A DNA stretch of 42,012 bases from Streptomyces graminilatus (GCF_001418565.1 NZ_LIQQ01000187.1:1-42012), one strand, 5' to 3'; positions 16,499 through 27,055 are shown, numbered from the stretch's first letter. The notes: generated by a model not told the origin, from the sequence alone. Numbers and translations are program-made.

Positions 16499-16828
16499 AG
16501 CGACAAGCGGCAGCGGTGAAGGCCGGACAGCCTCCCGGCCCGTAAGAGTTCCGTGAGCGGGTCGAACTCCTCCGGACCGTCCATCTCGGGCAGCCCCGGA
16601 TCGAGCAGCGGTACGTCGTACGGGGTGCGCGTGGCCTCGGCCGGAGCGGCGGATCCCGTCAGGCTCCAGGTTGTCGGAACGCGTTCAGGAAACTTTCAGG
16701 CGGTCATCGACATGGTCGGACCCCACAGGCGGCCCGCGCGGTCGGCCCGTGTACCGCAGGGCGCCCGCCCCCATCCGGAGACGGGTGCCCTTTTACGCCC
16801 ACCCCCTCACGAACAGGAGCGTCCGACC
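16499..16828. other. Regulatory interval before the second DUF347 gene
   Basis: 330 bases without a gene. It holds a weak hairpin (ggccgg 16521-16526 with ccggcc 16535-16540) that may end the ABC/two-component transcript. It also holds a GAACGCGTTC palindrome (16677-16686), the direct repeat at 16684-16700, and a ribosome-binding site AGGAG at about 16815. Confidence 0.5.
16684..16700 (+). promoter_or_regulatory. 11-bp-spaced direct repeat upstream of the second DUF347 gene
   Basis: TTCAGG at 16684 and TTCAGG at 16695, exactly 11 bp apart, preceded by GCG as in the element at 9653-9669. The layout fits an OmpR-type regulator. It lies 129 bp before the start codon and overlaps the GAACGCGTTC palindrome. 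Confidence 0.55.
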
Positions 16829-17767
16829 ATGGAGAATTCCGAAGTCCGCACCGACTTAGACGGTGCCGCCGGGCAGCGACGTGCCGCGACCACGGCCGGG
16901 GCGGTGATGAAGAAGCTGCCCGAGGTCACCCTCGCGTTCTGGGTCATGAAGGTGGCCGCGACGACTCTGGGCGAGACGGCCGGCGACCTCTTCGCCCAGA
17001 CCCTGAAGCTCGGCTACTTCCTCACCACGGTCGCCCTGTTCCTGCTCTTCGTGGTGACGCTGGTCGTTCAGTTGCGCTCCCGCCGCTACAACCCGTTCTT
17101 CTACTGGACGGTCATCCTGTCGACCAGCATGGCCGGCACCACGATGTCCGACTTCATGAACCGCGACGCCAGCGCCAAGTACCTCTCGGGCGGCGCCGCT
17201 TCGCTGGGCTGGGGACCCCAGGGCCTCGGCCTCGGATACCCGGCGGGCGCGGCGATCCTGATCTCGATCCTGGTTGTCGTCTTCGCCGTGTGGAAACTGA
17301 CGGGGATGACGTTCGTCATCCGTGACATCGTCAGCTTCCGTGGGGAGACGCTGTTCTGGACGGCGATCCTCGTCTCCAACACCCTCGGCACCTCGATGGG
17401 TGACTTCCTGTCCGACAGTTCGGGCCTCGGCTACGCCGGCGGGGCGGCACTGGTGACCGGAGTCCTGCTGGTGCTGGTGGCCCTGATGAGGGCGCCCATG
17501 GTGTCGAACGTACTGCTGTTCTGGATCGCCTTCGTGCTGACCCGCCCCCTCGGGGCGACAGCCGGCGACTTCCTGACCAAGCCGGTCGCGAAGGGCGGTC
17601 TCGACCTCGGTACGGCGGGTTCGTCAGCCGTGCTGCTGGCCGTGCTGGTCGGCCTGACGGGCTACGCCCACGCCCAGCAGCGCCGTCGCCCGGTCCCGTC
17701 CACGGTTCTGCCTCCGGAGACGGGCGAGTACGACGACCGGGCCACCGAGCGGGCTGATCGAGTGTGA
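16829..17767 (+). CDS. DUF347/COG4705 repeat membrane protein, copy 2
   Basis: Predicted 312-residue membrane protein homologous to the product of 9766-10557. Its four repeats are EVTLAFWVMKVAATTLGETAGD, FFYWTVILSTSMAGTTMSD, LFWTAILVSNTLGTSMGD and LFWIAFVLTRPLGATAGD, with an extra Gly/Ser-rich loop after the second. The Asp closing each repeat is kept in both paralogues. ATG at 16829 has AGGAG about ten bases upstream. Codon 10 is TTA (16856-16858), the rare leucine codon of Streptomyces, so full expression may need the bldA tRNA; copy 1 has none that I can find. The function is unknown; an ion-related transport role is only a guess. Confidence 0.82.
   Translation: MENSEVRTDLDGAAGQRRAATTAGAVMKKLPEVTLAFWVMKVAATTLGETAGDLFAQTLKLGYFLTTVALFLLFVVTLVVQLRSRRYNPFFYWTVILSTSMAGTTMSDFMNRDASAKYLSGGAASLGWGPQGLGLGYPAGAAILISILVVVFAVWKLTGMTFVIRDIVSFRGETLFWTAILVSNTLGTSMGDFLSDSSGLGYAGGAALVTGVLLVLVALMRAPMVSNVLLFWIAFVLTRPLGATAGDFLTKPVAKGGLDLGTAGSSAVLLAVLVGLTGYAHAQQRRRPVPSTVLPPETGEYDDRATERADRV
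16856..16858 (+). promoter_or_regulatory. TTA codon (possible bldA control point)
   Basis: Leu10 of the second DUF347 protein is encoded by TTA, almost absent from vegetative Streptomyces genes. Confidence 0.7.
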
Positions 17768-17880
17768 ACGGCGCCGTGCTCGGACCGCGTCCGGTTGCGG
17801 GACCCCGGCCGACCGCAGCCGCCGCTTCCGGGCGTGGCCGACCGCCGGTTGCGTACTGACCCAAAACCGCTGGTCAGGAG

Positions 17881-17910
17881 AGTGGGGCCTCGCGTGAGCG
17901 AGGCCCCACT
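17881..17910. terminator. Bidirectional terminator at the left edge of the PKS/NRPS cluster
   Basis: Perfect 13-bp stem, agtggggcctcgc with its complement, around the 4-base loop GTGA. It lies between the plus-strand DUF347 gene (ends 17767) and the minus-strand PKS-NRPS gene (ends 17939). It separates the cluster from the neighbouring region and probably ends the long biosynthetic transcript. Confidence 0.88.
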
Positions 17911-17938
17911 GAGACCTGTGCGTCATGAAAACCGCACG

Positions 17939-20900
17939 TCAGACGGCCTGGCGGGCGGGAGGGAGCTGTTCGAGCAGTGCCTCGATCGGCCGGTCCTCGC
18001 CGGTGGCGACAGCGGTCAGAAGGGTTTCGAGCGCCTCCCTGAGGTGGGGGACGGTTCCGTCCGGGAAGTACCCCGCGTAGTGGTTGAGGTTGACCAGCAG
18101 GGACTCCTGCCAAAGGGCCACCTCGACCCGTAGCGGGTGTTCCGTCTGGTTGATGAATTCCACCGGCTCCGCGTCCAGCAGCCGATGGAAACGGTCGAAG
18201 TTCTCGTCGAACTCGGGGAAGTGCTCGTTGACCACATAGCTGTCGAAGAGGTCGGAGGACGGTGGCAGCCCGGCCAGCTCGTACAGGCGCTGTGCGGGCA
18301 GGTACTCGTACCGGCTGATCGTCGAGATCTTCTGCTGGAGCAGGTCCAGCCAGCCGGAGAGGTGCATCGCACGGTCGATCGAGACACGTACCGGAAGGAA
18401 GTTGAAGAACTGTCCGACCGCGCGTTCGACGTCGAGCTGAGCCGTTCCCCGGCCCGAGAACACGGCACCGAAGACAACCTCCGGAGCTCCCGTGACGGCG
18501 CCGAGCAGGAGTGCCCAGCAGCCCTGCACCACGGTGTGCAGCGTGAGGTCGAAGCGCCGGGCGAACCTGGTCAGAGCGGCCGTCCGCGCCGGGGACAGCA
18601 GGACGCTCTCCTGGAGGTAGGGGCATCCGGGGTCGGGTCGCCGCTCGGACGCGGGCAGCGCGATCCTCCACGAGGGCGCGGTGATGCCGGCGAGCTGGGG
18701 CCGCCAGAACTCCTCGGCCTCCACGGTGTCCCGGCGCTGCTGTGCCACACAGAACTCGCCGAACACGGTGCCGGGTGCGGCGGCCTCGGGGGTGGCGTCC
18801 GCCGTGATCGCCTCGTACGCGTCCAGCAGTTCCTTCATCACGATCATGTAGCTCCAGCCGTCGTGCTCGACGAGGCTGAACAGGTACACGTACTCGTAGA
18901 CGTGCTCCTTCGTCCGGAAGAGTGCCAGGCTCATCTGGAGCGGGGCCTCGGGGTCGAAACCACGGCGACGCCGGTCGGAGATGTACGCCTGTATGCGCCT
19001 CTCCTGTTCGACGGGCTGAACCGCGCGCCAGTCGTGCTCCTCGATGGTCACGGAGACGCCCTCGCGTACGACCTGGAGCGGGTGGCCCTCCACGGTCACA
19101 TGGCTGGTCCGCAGTGCGGGGAACCGGTCGACGGTGTGCTGCCAGCTCCGCCGCAGTGTCTCGGGGCTGAAGTTCTCGCCGGTGATGCGGAAACGGTGGT
19201 GGATGACGTTGCCACCGGACTCCCGGGTCTCGCGGACACGGCGATGCATGTGTACCTGAGTGCCCGTCGCCGGGTACACGTCCGAGGCATCCGGGAACCG
19301 TTCCCGTACCTGCCGTACCAGGTCCGGCTCGGTCCGTTCGTACGACCAGGCCGAAGGAGCGGTGTCGACGACGGTGCTCTTCCGGGAGGCGGCCAGTTCC
19401 GCCAGGGCCGCGATGGTCTTGGTCTGGAAGACGTCCTGCGGGGTGAGCGAGAGGCCGCGGGCCGCGGCCCTGCTCACGACACGGATGGCGAGCAGGGAGT
19501 CGCCTCCCAGGGCGAAGAAGCCGGTGGATGTGCCGACCTCGTCCAGGCCGAGCACGTCCGCCCAGATCTCGGTGAGGACCGCCTCTTCGGGCGTGCGGGG
19601 TGCGGTGGTCCCGTCCGCGGAGACGGCTGTGTGCCGGGGCAGGGGCAGGGCGCGCCGGTCCAGCTTGCCGTTGGCGTCCGTCGGCAGGTGCGGGAGCGTC
19701 ACGATCGCCGACGGAATCATGTGTTCCGGGAGCCTGTCCCGCAGGAAGCCGTCTGTCTCCTCGGTCAGCCGGCGGCCGATCTCGTTGAGCAACGGGTTGC
19801 TGATGTAGTGCCATGCCGGGCGCGGGGACGCGTCCGGCGCCGTCCAGCCCGGGTCCGGGGCGGCTCCGGGACGATGCAGCACGACACGGTAGCGGCCGGT
19901 CGCCGTGCCAGGTGCCCAGCCGATGCGGGCGTGGTATCCGTGGGCGTCGGCGAGCCGCCACCAGTCCTCGGGTTCCGAGGCGCCGTGCTCGGGCTCGGGT
20001 GACAGGTCCTCGACGGGGGTCGTGCCGTCGGCGGCGGACATGGCCGCGCGGAAGGCGTTGATCGAGGCGACGCGGGTGTTGGGCACGTCGTCCACGATCA
20101 GCACGTCGGGGCACTCGGTGCGAAGAACACGGTCCGCGTCGGCGACCGAGGTGGCACCGGACAGCCGGAGCGGCTCGACGCGGGCGTCGTCCGTGGTCGC
20201 CGGGCCTGTTTCCGGCGCGGGGGCCTCGACCGTCCGCAGCACGACGTCGTAGCGGTACCGGGTCAGCTCGTTGTGGAAATCTCCTCGCTTGAGCAGGACG
20301 TCCACGCCCGAGATACCCGGAATCTCGCGGGAGACCGCCAGGAAGAACTCGGGGTCGAGAGCGAGTTCCTGTTCCTGCGCGACGCGCTGCTCCGCCCGGG
20401 TCCGCAGCCGGTCCACCGAGAGCCCCGGTTCCGCCCTGGCCAGCTCCACCTCCGTGTGAAAGGTCTCCAGCAGGCTCAGACTCCGCAGGTCGCCCAGATA
20501 GATGACGCCACCGGGTCGCAGTCGGGCGGCCACGTCGGTGAGTACGCCGCGCAGGTAGGACGGGTCGGGGAAGTACTGCACGACGGAGTTCAGCAGGACG
20601 AGGTCGAACTCCTGCTCATCGAGGGCGCCGATGTCGTGGGCGGCGGCCGGGAACAGCCGTACCCGCGAGTGGGACGGCAGGGTGGGGAGCAGTCGCGTTC
20701 CGATGTAGTCGACCGCTGTCGGCGACACGTCCGTGCCCCAGTAGAGCTTGGTGTGCGGGGCGATCCGGGAGAGGAGCAGCCCCGTGCCGCAGCCGATCTC
20801 CAGCACTCGTTCCGGGGCGCACTCCAGTACGCGCTCCACGGTGCTGTCCACCCACAGCCGCATTTCCTCGGCGGGCAGCGGTTCGCCCGTGTAGCTGCTG

Positions 20901-23900
20901 TTCCAGCCGACGATGTTGAAATCGGCGTCCTTCGTCGGCTCGTCGTGGGCACGCTCGTTCCCGGTAGCGGGCACCGCGCCGGTGCCGGCCTCGTCGGCGC
21001 CGTACGTACGGTCGAAGACCTGGCTCCATTCGGCGACCTGGGCCGTGGCCAGTTCGGGGTCCCGGCCCCAGGTGTCGTCGAGGTGGGGCACGACGTATCC
21101 CACGAGCTGCTCGTGACTGTCGGGGCCGTGCAGGCGGCGCGGGACCACCACGGCCTCGCGGACCGCGGGATGCTGTTCGAGGGCGCTCTCGATCTCGCCG
21201 GGCTCGATACGGAGCCCGCGTATCTTGACCTGGAAGTCGGTGCGCCCCAGGTAGACGATGTTTCCGTCGGGCTGGTAGCGGGCGAGGTCTCCTGTCCGGT
21301 AGAGCGTTCCGCCCGCCGAGAACGGGTCGGGTACGAACCGTTCTTCGGTGAGTTCGGGCCGGTCCAGGTAGCCGCGGGCGACCTGGACGCCGCCGATGAA
21401 CAACTCGCCGGTGACCCCGATCGGGACCGGGTTCATGGCCGGGTCGAGGATGTGGATCGCGGTGTTGGCCACGGGCCTGCCGATGGGAACCGTGGTGGAC
21501 GACGGCTCCCGGGGCACGGTCCAGTGGGTGACGTCGATCGCCGCCTCGGTGGGCCCGTACAGGTTGTGCAGGTGGCTGTGGGGCAGCCGGTCGAAGAACC
21601 GGCGGGTCAGCGAGTAGGACAGCGCCTCGCCACTGGTGAACACGCGCCGCACGGACCCGAGTCGCGTCACTTCGGGCTCCTCCAGGAAGACCTGGAGCAT
21701 GGAGGGGACGAAGTGCAGGACGCCGACGTTCTGGCGCCGGATCAGGCCGGCCAGGTACCGGGCGTCCCGGTGCCCCCCGGGGCGGGCCAGCACCAGACGG
21801 GCCCCGGTCACCAGCGGCCAGAAGAACTCCCAGACGGACACGTCGAAACTGAACGGCGTCTTCTGCAGGACGCGGTCCTCCGTGGTCAGACCGTATTCCT
21901 CCTGCATCCACAGGATCCGGTTGCGAACCGCCCGGTGGCTGACCATCGCGGCCTTCGGCCGTCCCGTCGAGCCGGAGGTGTAGATGAGGTACGCCAGGTC
22001 GTCGGGGCCCACCGTCACGTCGGGAGCGGAGGCGGGCTCCTCCGCCAGCCCGCTGTCGGGGGCGTCGAGGCACAGCACGTCGGCCCGGTGCGGCGGCAGG
22101 GAGTCCAGGAGCCCTCGCTGGGTGAGCAGAATCCGGGGCGCCGCGTCTTCGAGCATGAACGCACGCCGGTCGGCCGGGTAGTCGGGGTCGACGGGGAGGT
22201 AGGCGCCGCCCGCTTTGAGGATGCCCAGGAGCCCGATCACCAGCTCGGGTGACCGCTCGACGGAGATCGCGACGGGTTCGTCCCGGCGCACCCCCATCCG
22301 CACCAGCCGATGGGCCAACTGGTTGGCCCTGCTGTCGAGTTCGGCGTAGGTGAGGGTGTGGCCGTGCTCCGGACCCGGTTCGTCGCCGTCGGCCGCCTCC
22401 CGGAGGTGGGCGGCGTCCTCGCTCCACAGGGCGGTCGCCTCGGGGAACCGGCGTGCCATCTCCTCGAAGAGGTGGTGCAGACCCTCGCCCGGCTGATCGG
22501 AGTAGTCCCGTTCGGTGCTGTTCCACCGCACCAGTTCATCGCGTTCGTCGGGGGAGAGGACGGGCAGCTCGGCGACACGGTCCCCCGGGCTGTCGATGAC
22601 GGCGTCGAGCAGCAGCCGGTAGGCGGCGATCATCCGTTCGATCGTGGCGTGGTCGAAGATGTCGGAGTTGTACTCGACCTCGCCGTGCAGGCCGTCGTCC
22701 TCCTCCGTCAGTGAGATCCACAGGTCGAACTTGCTGGTGCCGTTGCGGAGTTCGCGCCCGCCGGTGAAGACCGTGTCCCGCCTGAAGTCGTCCGGAAGGC
22801 GCGGCTGGAGCGCGAGGCAGACCTGGAAGAGCGGGTTCATGCTCATGCCGCGCTCGGGGAGCAGCTCGGAGACCAGCAGCTCGAAGGGAATGTCCTGGTG
22901 GGCATAGGCGCTCCTGGCCATGTGGCTCACCCGGGAGAGGACTTCGGGGAAGCTCGGGTTGCCGGACATGTCCGTCCGGAGCACCACGGTGTTGGCGAAG
23001 AACCCGAGGAGATCCTCGATGTCCGAGTGGTGCCGGCTCGCGACGGGTGTGCCGATGACGATGTCGTCGCTGCCGCTGAAGCGGTGCAGGAGGACGTTGA
23101 GAGCGGACACCACGGTCATGAACAGAGTGACGTCGTTCTCCCGGGCGAGCGCCTCCAGCGAGTCGACCCGGTTCCGGTCCACCCGGAAGTTCAGGCTGCC
23201 GCCCTCGAAGGACTGGACGGCCGGCCGCGGTCGGTCCATGGGGAGTTCGAACCCGGAGTTGCCCGTGCCGAGCTGCTCACGCCAGAAGGAGAGCTTGCGC
23301 TCCAGCACGGGACCGCTGAGCCGGTCCCGCTCCCACCGGGTGAAGTCGCGGTACTGCACGGGCAGTTCCGGCAGGCGTACCGGCTCGTCATGGGTGATCG
23401 CCTCGTACGCGGTCTGCAACTCCTTGAGGAGGAGGTAGAACGAATGTCCGTCGATGATGATGTGGTGCAGAGTGATCAGCATCCGGTGGCTGCTGGGGGC
23501 CAACCGTACGAGGCGGGCGGTGAACAGTGGCCCGTCCGCGAGGTCGAACAGGTGCCGGGCCTGAGTGTGCGCGAGCCGGGCGAACTCCGCTGGCCGTTCG
23601 TCCTCGGGCAGGTCACCCAGGTCTGTCATGGGCAACTCCACCCGCACTTGGTCGTGCACCCGCTGCCAGGGTTCACCGTCGACGCTGGGGAAGTCGGTGC
23701 GGAACGCCTCGTGCCGCTGGACGATCACCTCCAGGGCCTCGGCCAGGGCCCGCGGGTCCACCTCCCCTTCGAGGGTGAACTCAATGGTCACGTTGTAGGC
23801 GGGGCTGCCGGGCACCATCTGGTCCAAGGACCAGAGGCGTTGCTGCTGGAAGGCGAGGGGAACGCGGTCCGTGTCGTTCCCCGGCAGCAGCTCCGGTTCG

Positions 23901-26900
23901 AGGGCGTCGTCGGACCGGGACAGCTCGCGGAGCGTGTCCGCGATCAAGGCGGGTGTGGGGTGATCGAAGACGAGGGTGGTGGGCAGGCTCAGCCCCGTCG
24001 CCTTCGTGAGGTGGTTACGGAGTTCGAGCGCGCTCATGGAGCTGAGGCCCAGCTGGACCAGGTTGTCGTCCGGGGCGACGTCATGGGCCCTGCCGTACCC
24101 GAGGACGGCCGCGGCGGCGGCTCGTACGACATCGAGCAGGTCCGCGTCCTCGATCGGGTCACCCGGGAGTGACCCAGCAGCCTCTTCCGACGGCCCCAGG
24201 GCAGCCAGGGTACGGGTGAGACCCGCTGACGACGACCGGCTGTCCGGCGACTGCCCCTGGTCGGGCCCGTCCAGCCAGTACCGCCGGCGTTGGAAGGCGT
24301 AGGTCGGCAGGTCGACCAGTCGCCCTCCGGCGAGCCGCCAGTCCACCGGCAGGCCCCGCGTGTACGCCTCGGCCGCCGACGCCAGCATCCGGGCCATGCC
24401 GCCCTCGTCCCGCCGCAGCGTGCCGACCGTGTGAGCGTCGTCGGGTATGGCGGTGATGAGCACCGGGTGAGGGCTCGACTCGATGAAGAGGGTGTAGCCC
24501 TGTTCCCTGAGGCTTTCGACCGCGGGGCCGAACCGCACGGTCTCGCGCAGGTTGCGGTACCAGTACTCGGCGTCGAGCGCGGAGGTGTCCAGCCAGTCGC
24601 CGGTGACGGTGGAGAAGAACGGGATCCGCGAGGGCCGGGGTGACGTGTCGGCGAGGGCTTCGAGGAGCGGTGCCCGGACCGATTCGACCTGCGCCGAGTG
24701 CGAGGCGTAGTCCACCGGGATCCGGCGCACTCGTGCTCCCGCCGCCTCGTACCGTTCCACCAGCGCGTCCAGCGCCCCGGTGGCCGCGGACACCACGAGG
24801 GAGGACGGGCCGTTCACCGCCGCCAACGAGACGTCGTCACCGATCAGTTCGGCATGGTCGACAGCGGCCATGCCGCCTCCGCCGGCGAGCTCCCTCGCGA
24901 TGATGCGGCTGCGTACCGAGACGATGCGGGCGGCGTCCTCAAGGGTCAGCGCGCCGGCGACGTACGCGGCGGCGATCTCGCCCTGCGAGTGCCCCAGCAC
25001 CGCCGCCGGCTCGACGCCCAGCGAACGCCACATCTCCGCCAGCGACACCATCACCGCGAACAGCAGCGGCTGGACGACGTCGACCCTGTCGAGGTCGAGG
25101 TCGTCGTCCAGCACCGACCAGTCCACGAAGGGCGCCAGCGCCTCGTCACAGCGCCGCATCGACGCGGCGAACACCTCCGACGATTCCAGCAACTCCCTGG
25201 CCATGCCCGCCCACTGGGAGCCCTGACCAGGAAAGACGAACACGGGCTTGGGCCTGCCCATGGCCACCGCCGACACCACGCCCGAGGCCGGCTCGCCCTT
25301 GGCCAGCGCTGTCAGTCTCGGCAGGAACTCCGCATGGCTCCGCCCCAGCACCACCGCGCGGTGCGGGAAGGCGCTGCGCGACGTCAGCAGTGAGTGGGCC
25401 ACGTCGACAGGCGCCGCACGGGGCCTGTCCTCGACGAACGACACAAGCCTGCGGGCCTGGGCGCGCAGCGCGTCCTCGGTGCGACCCGACAGGACCCACG
25501 GGACGACGGAGGCGGTAGCGGAGGTGGAGGTGGAGGTGGAGTCGGAGGGTTCGGTCGCGGAACCGGGCTCGGCGGATTCGGGGCCGCTCCGTCCGTCGCC
25601 GGTGTCCTCCGGCGCCTGTTCCAGGATCACGTGCGCGTTGGTTCCGCTGACGCCGAACGACGACACCGCCGACCTGAACGGGTGCCCTGTCACCGGCCAG
25701 GGCCTGCTCTCGGTCAGCAGTTCGACGGCTCCGGCGGTCCAGTCCACCTTCGGCGACGGTGCGTCCACGTGCAGGGTCTCCGGGACGACGCCGTGCCGCA
25801 TCGCCTCCACCATCTTGATCACTCCGGCCACTCCGGCAGCGGCCTGGGTGTGCCCGATGTTCGACTTCACCGAGCCGAGCAGCATGGCCCGTTCGGGCGT
25901 TCGCCCCTGGCCGTAGACGGCCATGACGGCCTGTGCCTCGATGGGGTCGCCGAGCACCGTGCCCGTGCCGTGCGCCTCGATCACATCGATGTCTTCCGGG
26001 GCGAGACCGGCGTTGTGGAGGGCCGCCCGGATCACGCGTTGCTGAGAAGGTCCGTTCGGCGCCGTGAGCCCGCTGCTGGCGCCGTCCTGGTTGACGGCGG
26101 TGCCACGGATCACGGCCAGCACCGGATGCCCCGCGCTCCTGGCGTCCGACAGCCGCTCCACCAGCAGCATGCCGACGCCCTCCGCCCAGGCGACCCCGTC
26201 GGCTGCGGCGGCGAAGGACTTGCAGCGGCCGTCCGGGGCGAGCCCGCCCTGCCGGGAGAAATCGACGAAGGTCTCAGGCGTCGCCATCACCGCCGCGCCG
26301 CCCACCAACGCCAGCGAGCAGTCCCCCTGGCGCAGTGCCTGACCTGCCAGGTGCACGGCCACCAGCGAGGAGGAACACGCCGTGTCCACGGTCACCGCCG
26401 GGCCTTCGAGGCCGAGGGTGTAGGAGATACGGCCCGAAGCCACGCTGCCCGCACTGCCGTTGCCGAGGAAACCGGACAGTTCCTCCGGCGCGGTGGGCCA
26501 CCGCGAACCGTAGTCGCCGTACATCAGTCCGACGAACACGCCGGTCCGGCTGCCCCGCAGGGAGAGCGGATCGATGCCGGCGCGCTCCACCGCCTCCCAG
26601 GAGCACTCCAGCAGCAGGCGCTGCTGGGGGTCCATCGCCAGCGCCTCGCGCGGAGAGATCCCGAAGAAGGGGGCGTCGAAGCCGGCGCAGTCGTGCAGGA
26701 ATCCGCCTTCCTTCGTCACGGAGCGGTCGCCGACGTCCCAGCCGCGGTCGTCGGGGAAAGGCGTGATCGCGTCCCGGGCGTCGGCGACGAGCTGCCAGAG
26801 CTCCTCCGGGCCGGTGACGCCTCCGGGGTACCGGCAGGCCATGCCGACGATCGCCAGGGGTTCGTCGGCCGCCGCCCGTAAGCGCTCGTTCTCGCGGCGC

Positions 26901-27055
26901 AGGCGATCGCTCTCCAGGAGGGAGGCGCGCAGCGCGGCGATGGCACGCTCGTTGGACGAAGGCGAGGAAGGGGCGGTGGTGTTTACGGTGTCCATGTCAG
27001 GCCCGGTCTCGGTGTCGGTGGCGCTCTCGTCGGCGCCAGGGGCGGTCGGGGTCAT
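17939..27055 (-). CDS. Hybrid PKS-NRPS, final megasynthase: KS-AT-ACP / C-A-NMT-PCP-C
   Basis: 3038 residues. An N-terminal docking coiled coil (residues about 35-60) is followed by: KS (66-479; DTACSSS Cys, EAHGTGT and NIGHT His); AT (609-922; GHSQGE and YASH, the methylmalonyl-CoA pattern); ACP (969-1046); C (1059-1506; intact HHIIIDG); A (from 1519; [16 protein letters not shown]) with an N-methyltransferase inserted before its last motifs (2042-2276; [17 protein letters not shown]); PCP (2482-2552; LGGDSLLAI); and a C-like domain to the end. The ten A-pocket residues read DVWHFSLIDK, the known serine code. There is no KR/DH, so the beta-ketone is kept, and there is no thioesterase. Predicted action: extend with methylmalonate, couple N-methyl-L-serine and release through the last domain, where HHxxxDG is SLVEHDG. 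ATG at 27055 has GGAGG eight bases upstream, 25 bp after the preceding gene. Leu59 is TTA. Confidence 0.93.
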   Translation of the reverse strand: MTPTAPGADESATDTETGPDMDTVNTTAPSSPSSNERAIAALRASLLESDRLRRENERLRAAADEPLAIVGMACRYPGGVTGPEELWQLVADARDAITPFPDDRGWDVGDRSVTKEGGFLHDCAGFDAPFFGISPREALAMDPQQRLLLECSWEAVERAGIDPLSLRGSRTGVFVGLMYGDYGSRWPTAPEELSGFLGNGSAGSVASGRISYTLGLEGPAVTVDTACSSSLVAVHLAGQALRQGDCSLALVGGAAVMATPETFVDFSRQGGLAPDGRCKSFAAAADGVAWAEGVGMLLVERLSDARSAGHPVLAVIRGTAVNQDGASSGLTAPNGPSQQRVIRAALHNAGLAPEDIDVIEAHGTGTVLGDPIEAQAVMAVYGQGRTPERAMLLGSVKSNIGHTQAAAGVAGVIKMVEAMRHGVVPETLHVDAPSPKVDWTAGAVELLTESRPWPVTGHPFRSAVSSFGVSGTNAHVILEQAPEDTGDGRSGPESAEPGSATEPSDSTSTSTSATASVVPWVLSGRTEDALRAQARRLVSFVEDRPRAAPVDVAHSLLTSRSAFPHRAVVLGRSHAEFLPRLTALAKGEPASGVVSAVAMGRPKPVFVFPGQGSQWAGMARELLESSEVFAASMRRCDEALAPFVDWSVLDDDLDLDRVDVVQPLLFAVMVSLAEMWRSLGVEPAAVLGHSQGEIAAAYVAGALTLEDAARIVSVRSRIIARELAGGGGMAAVDHAELIGDDVSLAAVNGPSSLVVSAATGALDALVERYEAAGARVRRIPVDYASHSAQVESVRAPLLEALADTSPRPSRIPFFSTVTGDWLDTSALDAEYWYRNLRETVRFGPAVESLREQGYTLFIESSPHPVLITAIPDDAHTVGTLRRDEGGMARMLASAAEAYTRGLPVDWRLAGGRLVDLPTYAFQRRRYWLDGPDQGQSPDSRSSSAGLTRTLAALGPSEEAAGSLPGDPIEDADLLDVVRAAAAAVLGYGRAHDVAPDDNLVQLGLSSMSALELRNHLTKATGLSLPTTLVFDHPTPALIADTLRELSRSDDALEPELLPGNDTDRVPLAFQQQRLWSLDQMVPGSPAYNVTIEFTLEGEVDPRALAEALEVIVQRHEAFRTDFPSVDGEPWQRVHDQVRVELPMTDLGDLPEDERPAEFARLAHTQARHLFDLADGPLFTARLVRLAPSSHRMLITLHHIIIDGHSFYLLLKELQTAYEAITHDEPVRLPELPVQYRDFTRWERDRLSGPVLERKLSFWREQLGTGNSGFELPMDRPRPAVQSFEGGSLNFRVDRNRVDSLEALARENDVTLFMTVVSALNVLLHRFSGSDDIVIGTPVASRHHSDIEDLLGFFANTVVLRTDMSGNPSFPEVLSRVSHMARSAYAHQDIPFELLVSELLPERGMSMNPLFQVCLALQPRLPDDFRRDTVFTGGRELRNGTSKFDLWISLTEEDDGLHGEVEYNSDIFDHATIERMIAAYRLLLDAVIDSPGDRVAELPVLSPDERDELVRWNSTERDYSDQPGEGLHHLFEEMARRFPEATALWSEDAAHLREAADGDEPGPEHGHTLTYAELDSRANQLAHRLVRMGVRRDEPVAISVERSPELVIGLLGILKAGGAYLPVDPDYPADRRAFMLEDAAPRILLTQRGLLDSLPPHRADVLCLDAPDSGLAEEPASAPDVTVGPDDLAYLIYTSGSTGRPKAAMVSHRAVRNRILWMQEEYGLTTEDRVLQKTPFSFDVSVWEFFWPLVTGARLVLARPGGHRDARYLAGLIRRQNVGVLHFVPSMLQVFLEEPEVTRLGSVRRVFTSGEALSYSLTRRFFDRLPHSHLHNLYGPTEAAIDVTHWTVPREPSSTTVPIGRPVANTAIHILDPAMNPVPIGVTGELFIGGVQVARGYLDRPELTEERFVPDPFSAGGTLYRTGDLARYQPDGNIVYLGRTDFQVKIRGLRIEPGEIESALEQHPAVREAVVVPRRLHGPDSHEQLVGYVVPHLDDTWGRDPELATAQVAEWSQVFDRTYGADEAGTGAVPATGNERAHDEPTKDADFNIVGWNSSYTGEPLPAEEMRLWVDSTVERVLECAPERVLEIGCGTGLLLSRIAPHTKLYWGTDVSPTAVDYIGTRLLPTLPSHSRVRLFPAAAHDIGALDEQEFDLVLLNSVVQYFPDPSYLRGVLTDVAARLRPGGVIYLGDLRSLSLLETFHTEVELARAEPGLSVDRLRTRAEQRVAQEQELALDPEFFLAVSREIPGISGVDVLLKRGDFHNELTRYRYDVVLRTVEAPAPETGPATTDDARVEPLRLSGATSVADADRVLRTECPDVLIVDDVPNTRVASINAFRAAMSAADGTTPVEDLSPEPEHGASEPEDWWRLADAHGYHARIGWAPGTATGRYRVVLHRPGAAPDPGWTAPDASPRPAWHYISNPLLNEIGRRLTEETDGFLRDRLPEHMIPSAIVTLPHLPTDANGKLDRRALPLPRHTAVSADGTTAPRTPEEAVLTEIWADVLGLDEVGTSTGFFALGGDSLLAIRVVSRAAARGLSLTPQDVFQTKTIAALAELAASRKSTVVDTAPSAWSYERTEPDLVRQVRERFPDASDVYPATGTQVHMHRRVRETRESGGNVIHHRFRITGENFSPETLRRSWQHTVDRFPALRTSHVTVEGHPLQVVREGVSVTIEEHDWRAVQPVEQERRIQAYISDRRRRGFDPEAPLQMSLALFRTKEHVYEYVYLFSLVEHDGWSYMIVMKELLDAYEAITADATPEAAAPGTVFGEFCVAQQRRDTVEAEEFWRPQLAGITAPSWRIALPASERRPDPGCPYLQESVLLSPARTAALTRFARRFDLTLHTVVQGCWALLLGAVTGAPEVVFGAVFSGRGTAQLDVERAVGQFFNFLPVRVSIDRAMHLSGWLDLLQQKISTISRYEYLPAQRLYELAGLPPSSDLFDSYVVNEHFPEFDENFDRFHRLLDAEPVEFINQTEHPLRVEVALWQESLLVNLNHYAGYFPDGTVPHLREALETLLTAVATGEDRPIEALLEQLPPARQAV
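18850..18875 (-). other. Degenerate active-site motif of the terminal condensation domain
   Basis: The position expected to read HHxxxDGWS reads SLVEHDGWS. The catalytic second His is replaced by Leu, and a His instead stands directly before DG. The DG and following WS are kept, as are the later [15 protein letters not shown] motifs, so the fold is intact. Confidence 0.8.
25511..25550. repeat. Short hexanucleotide repeat in the KS-AT linker
   Basis: Repeated ggtgga units encode a Ser/Thr-alternating linker ([11 protein letters not shown]) between KS and AT of the PKS-NRPS. It is low-complexity spacer sequence, probably variable in length. Confidence 0.6.
26879..26881 (-). promoter_or_regulatory. 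TTA codon in the PKS-NRPS gene
   Basis: Leu59, in the N-terminal docking coil ([11 protein letters not shown]), is encoded by TTA. A TTA this early would stall translation when bldA tRNA is scarce. Confidence 0.75.

Noticed and set aside
18137..20002. 621-codon plus-strand frame opposite the terminal C and PCP domains
   Set aside because: Shadow frame; the minus strand is continuous with conserved condensation and carrier motifs.
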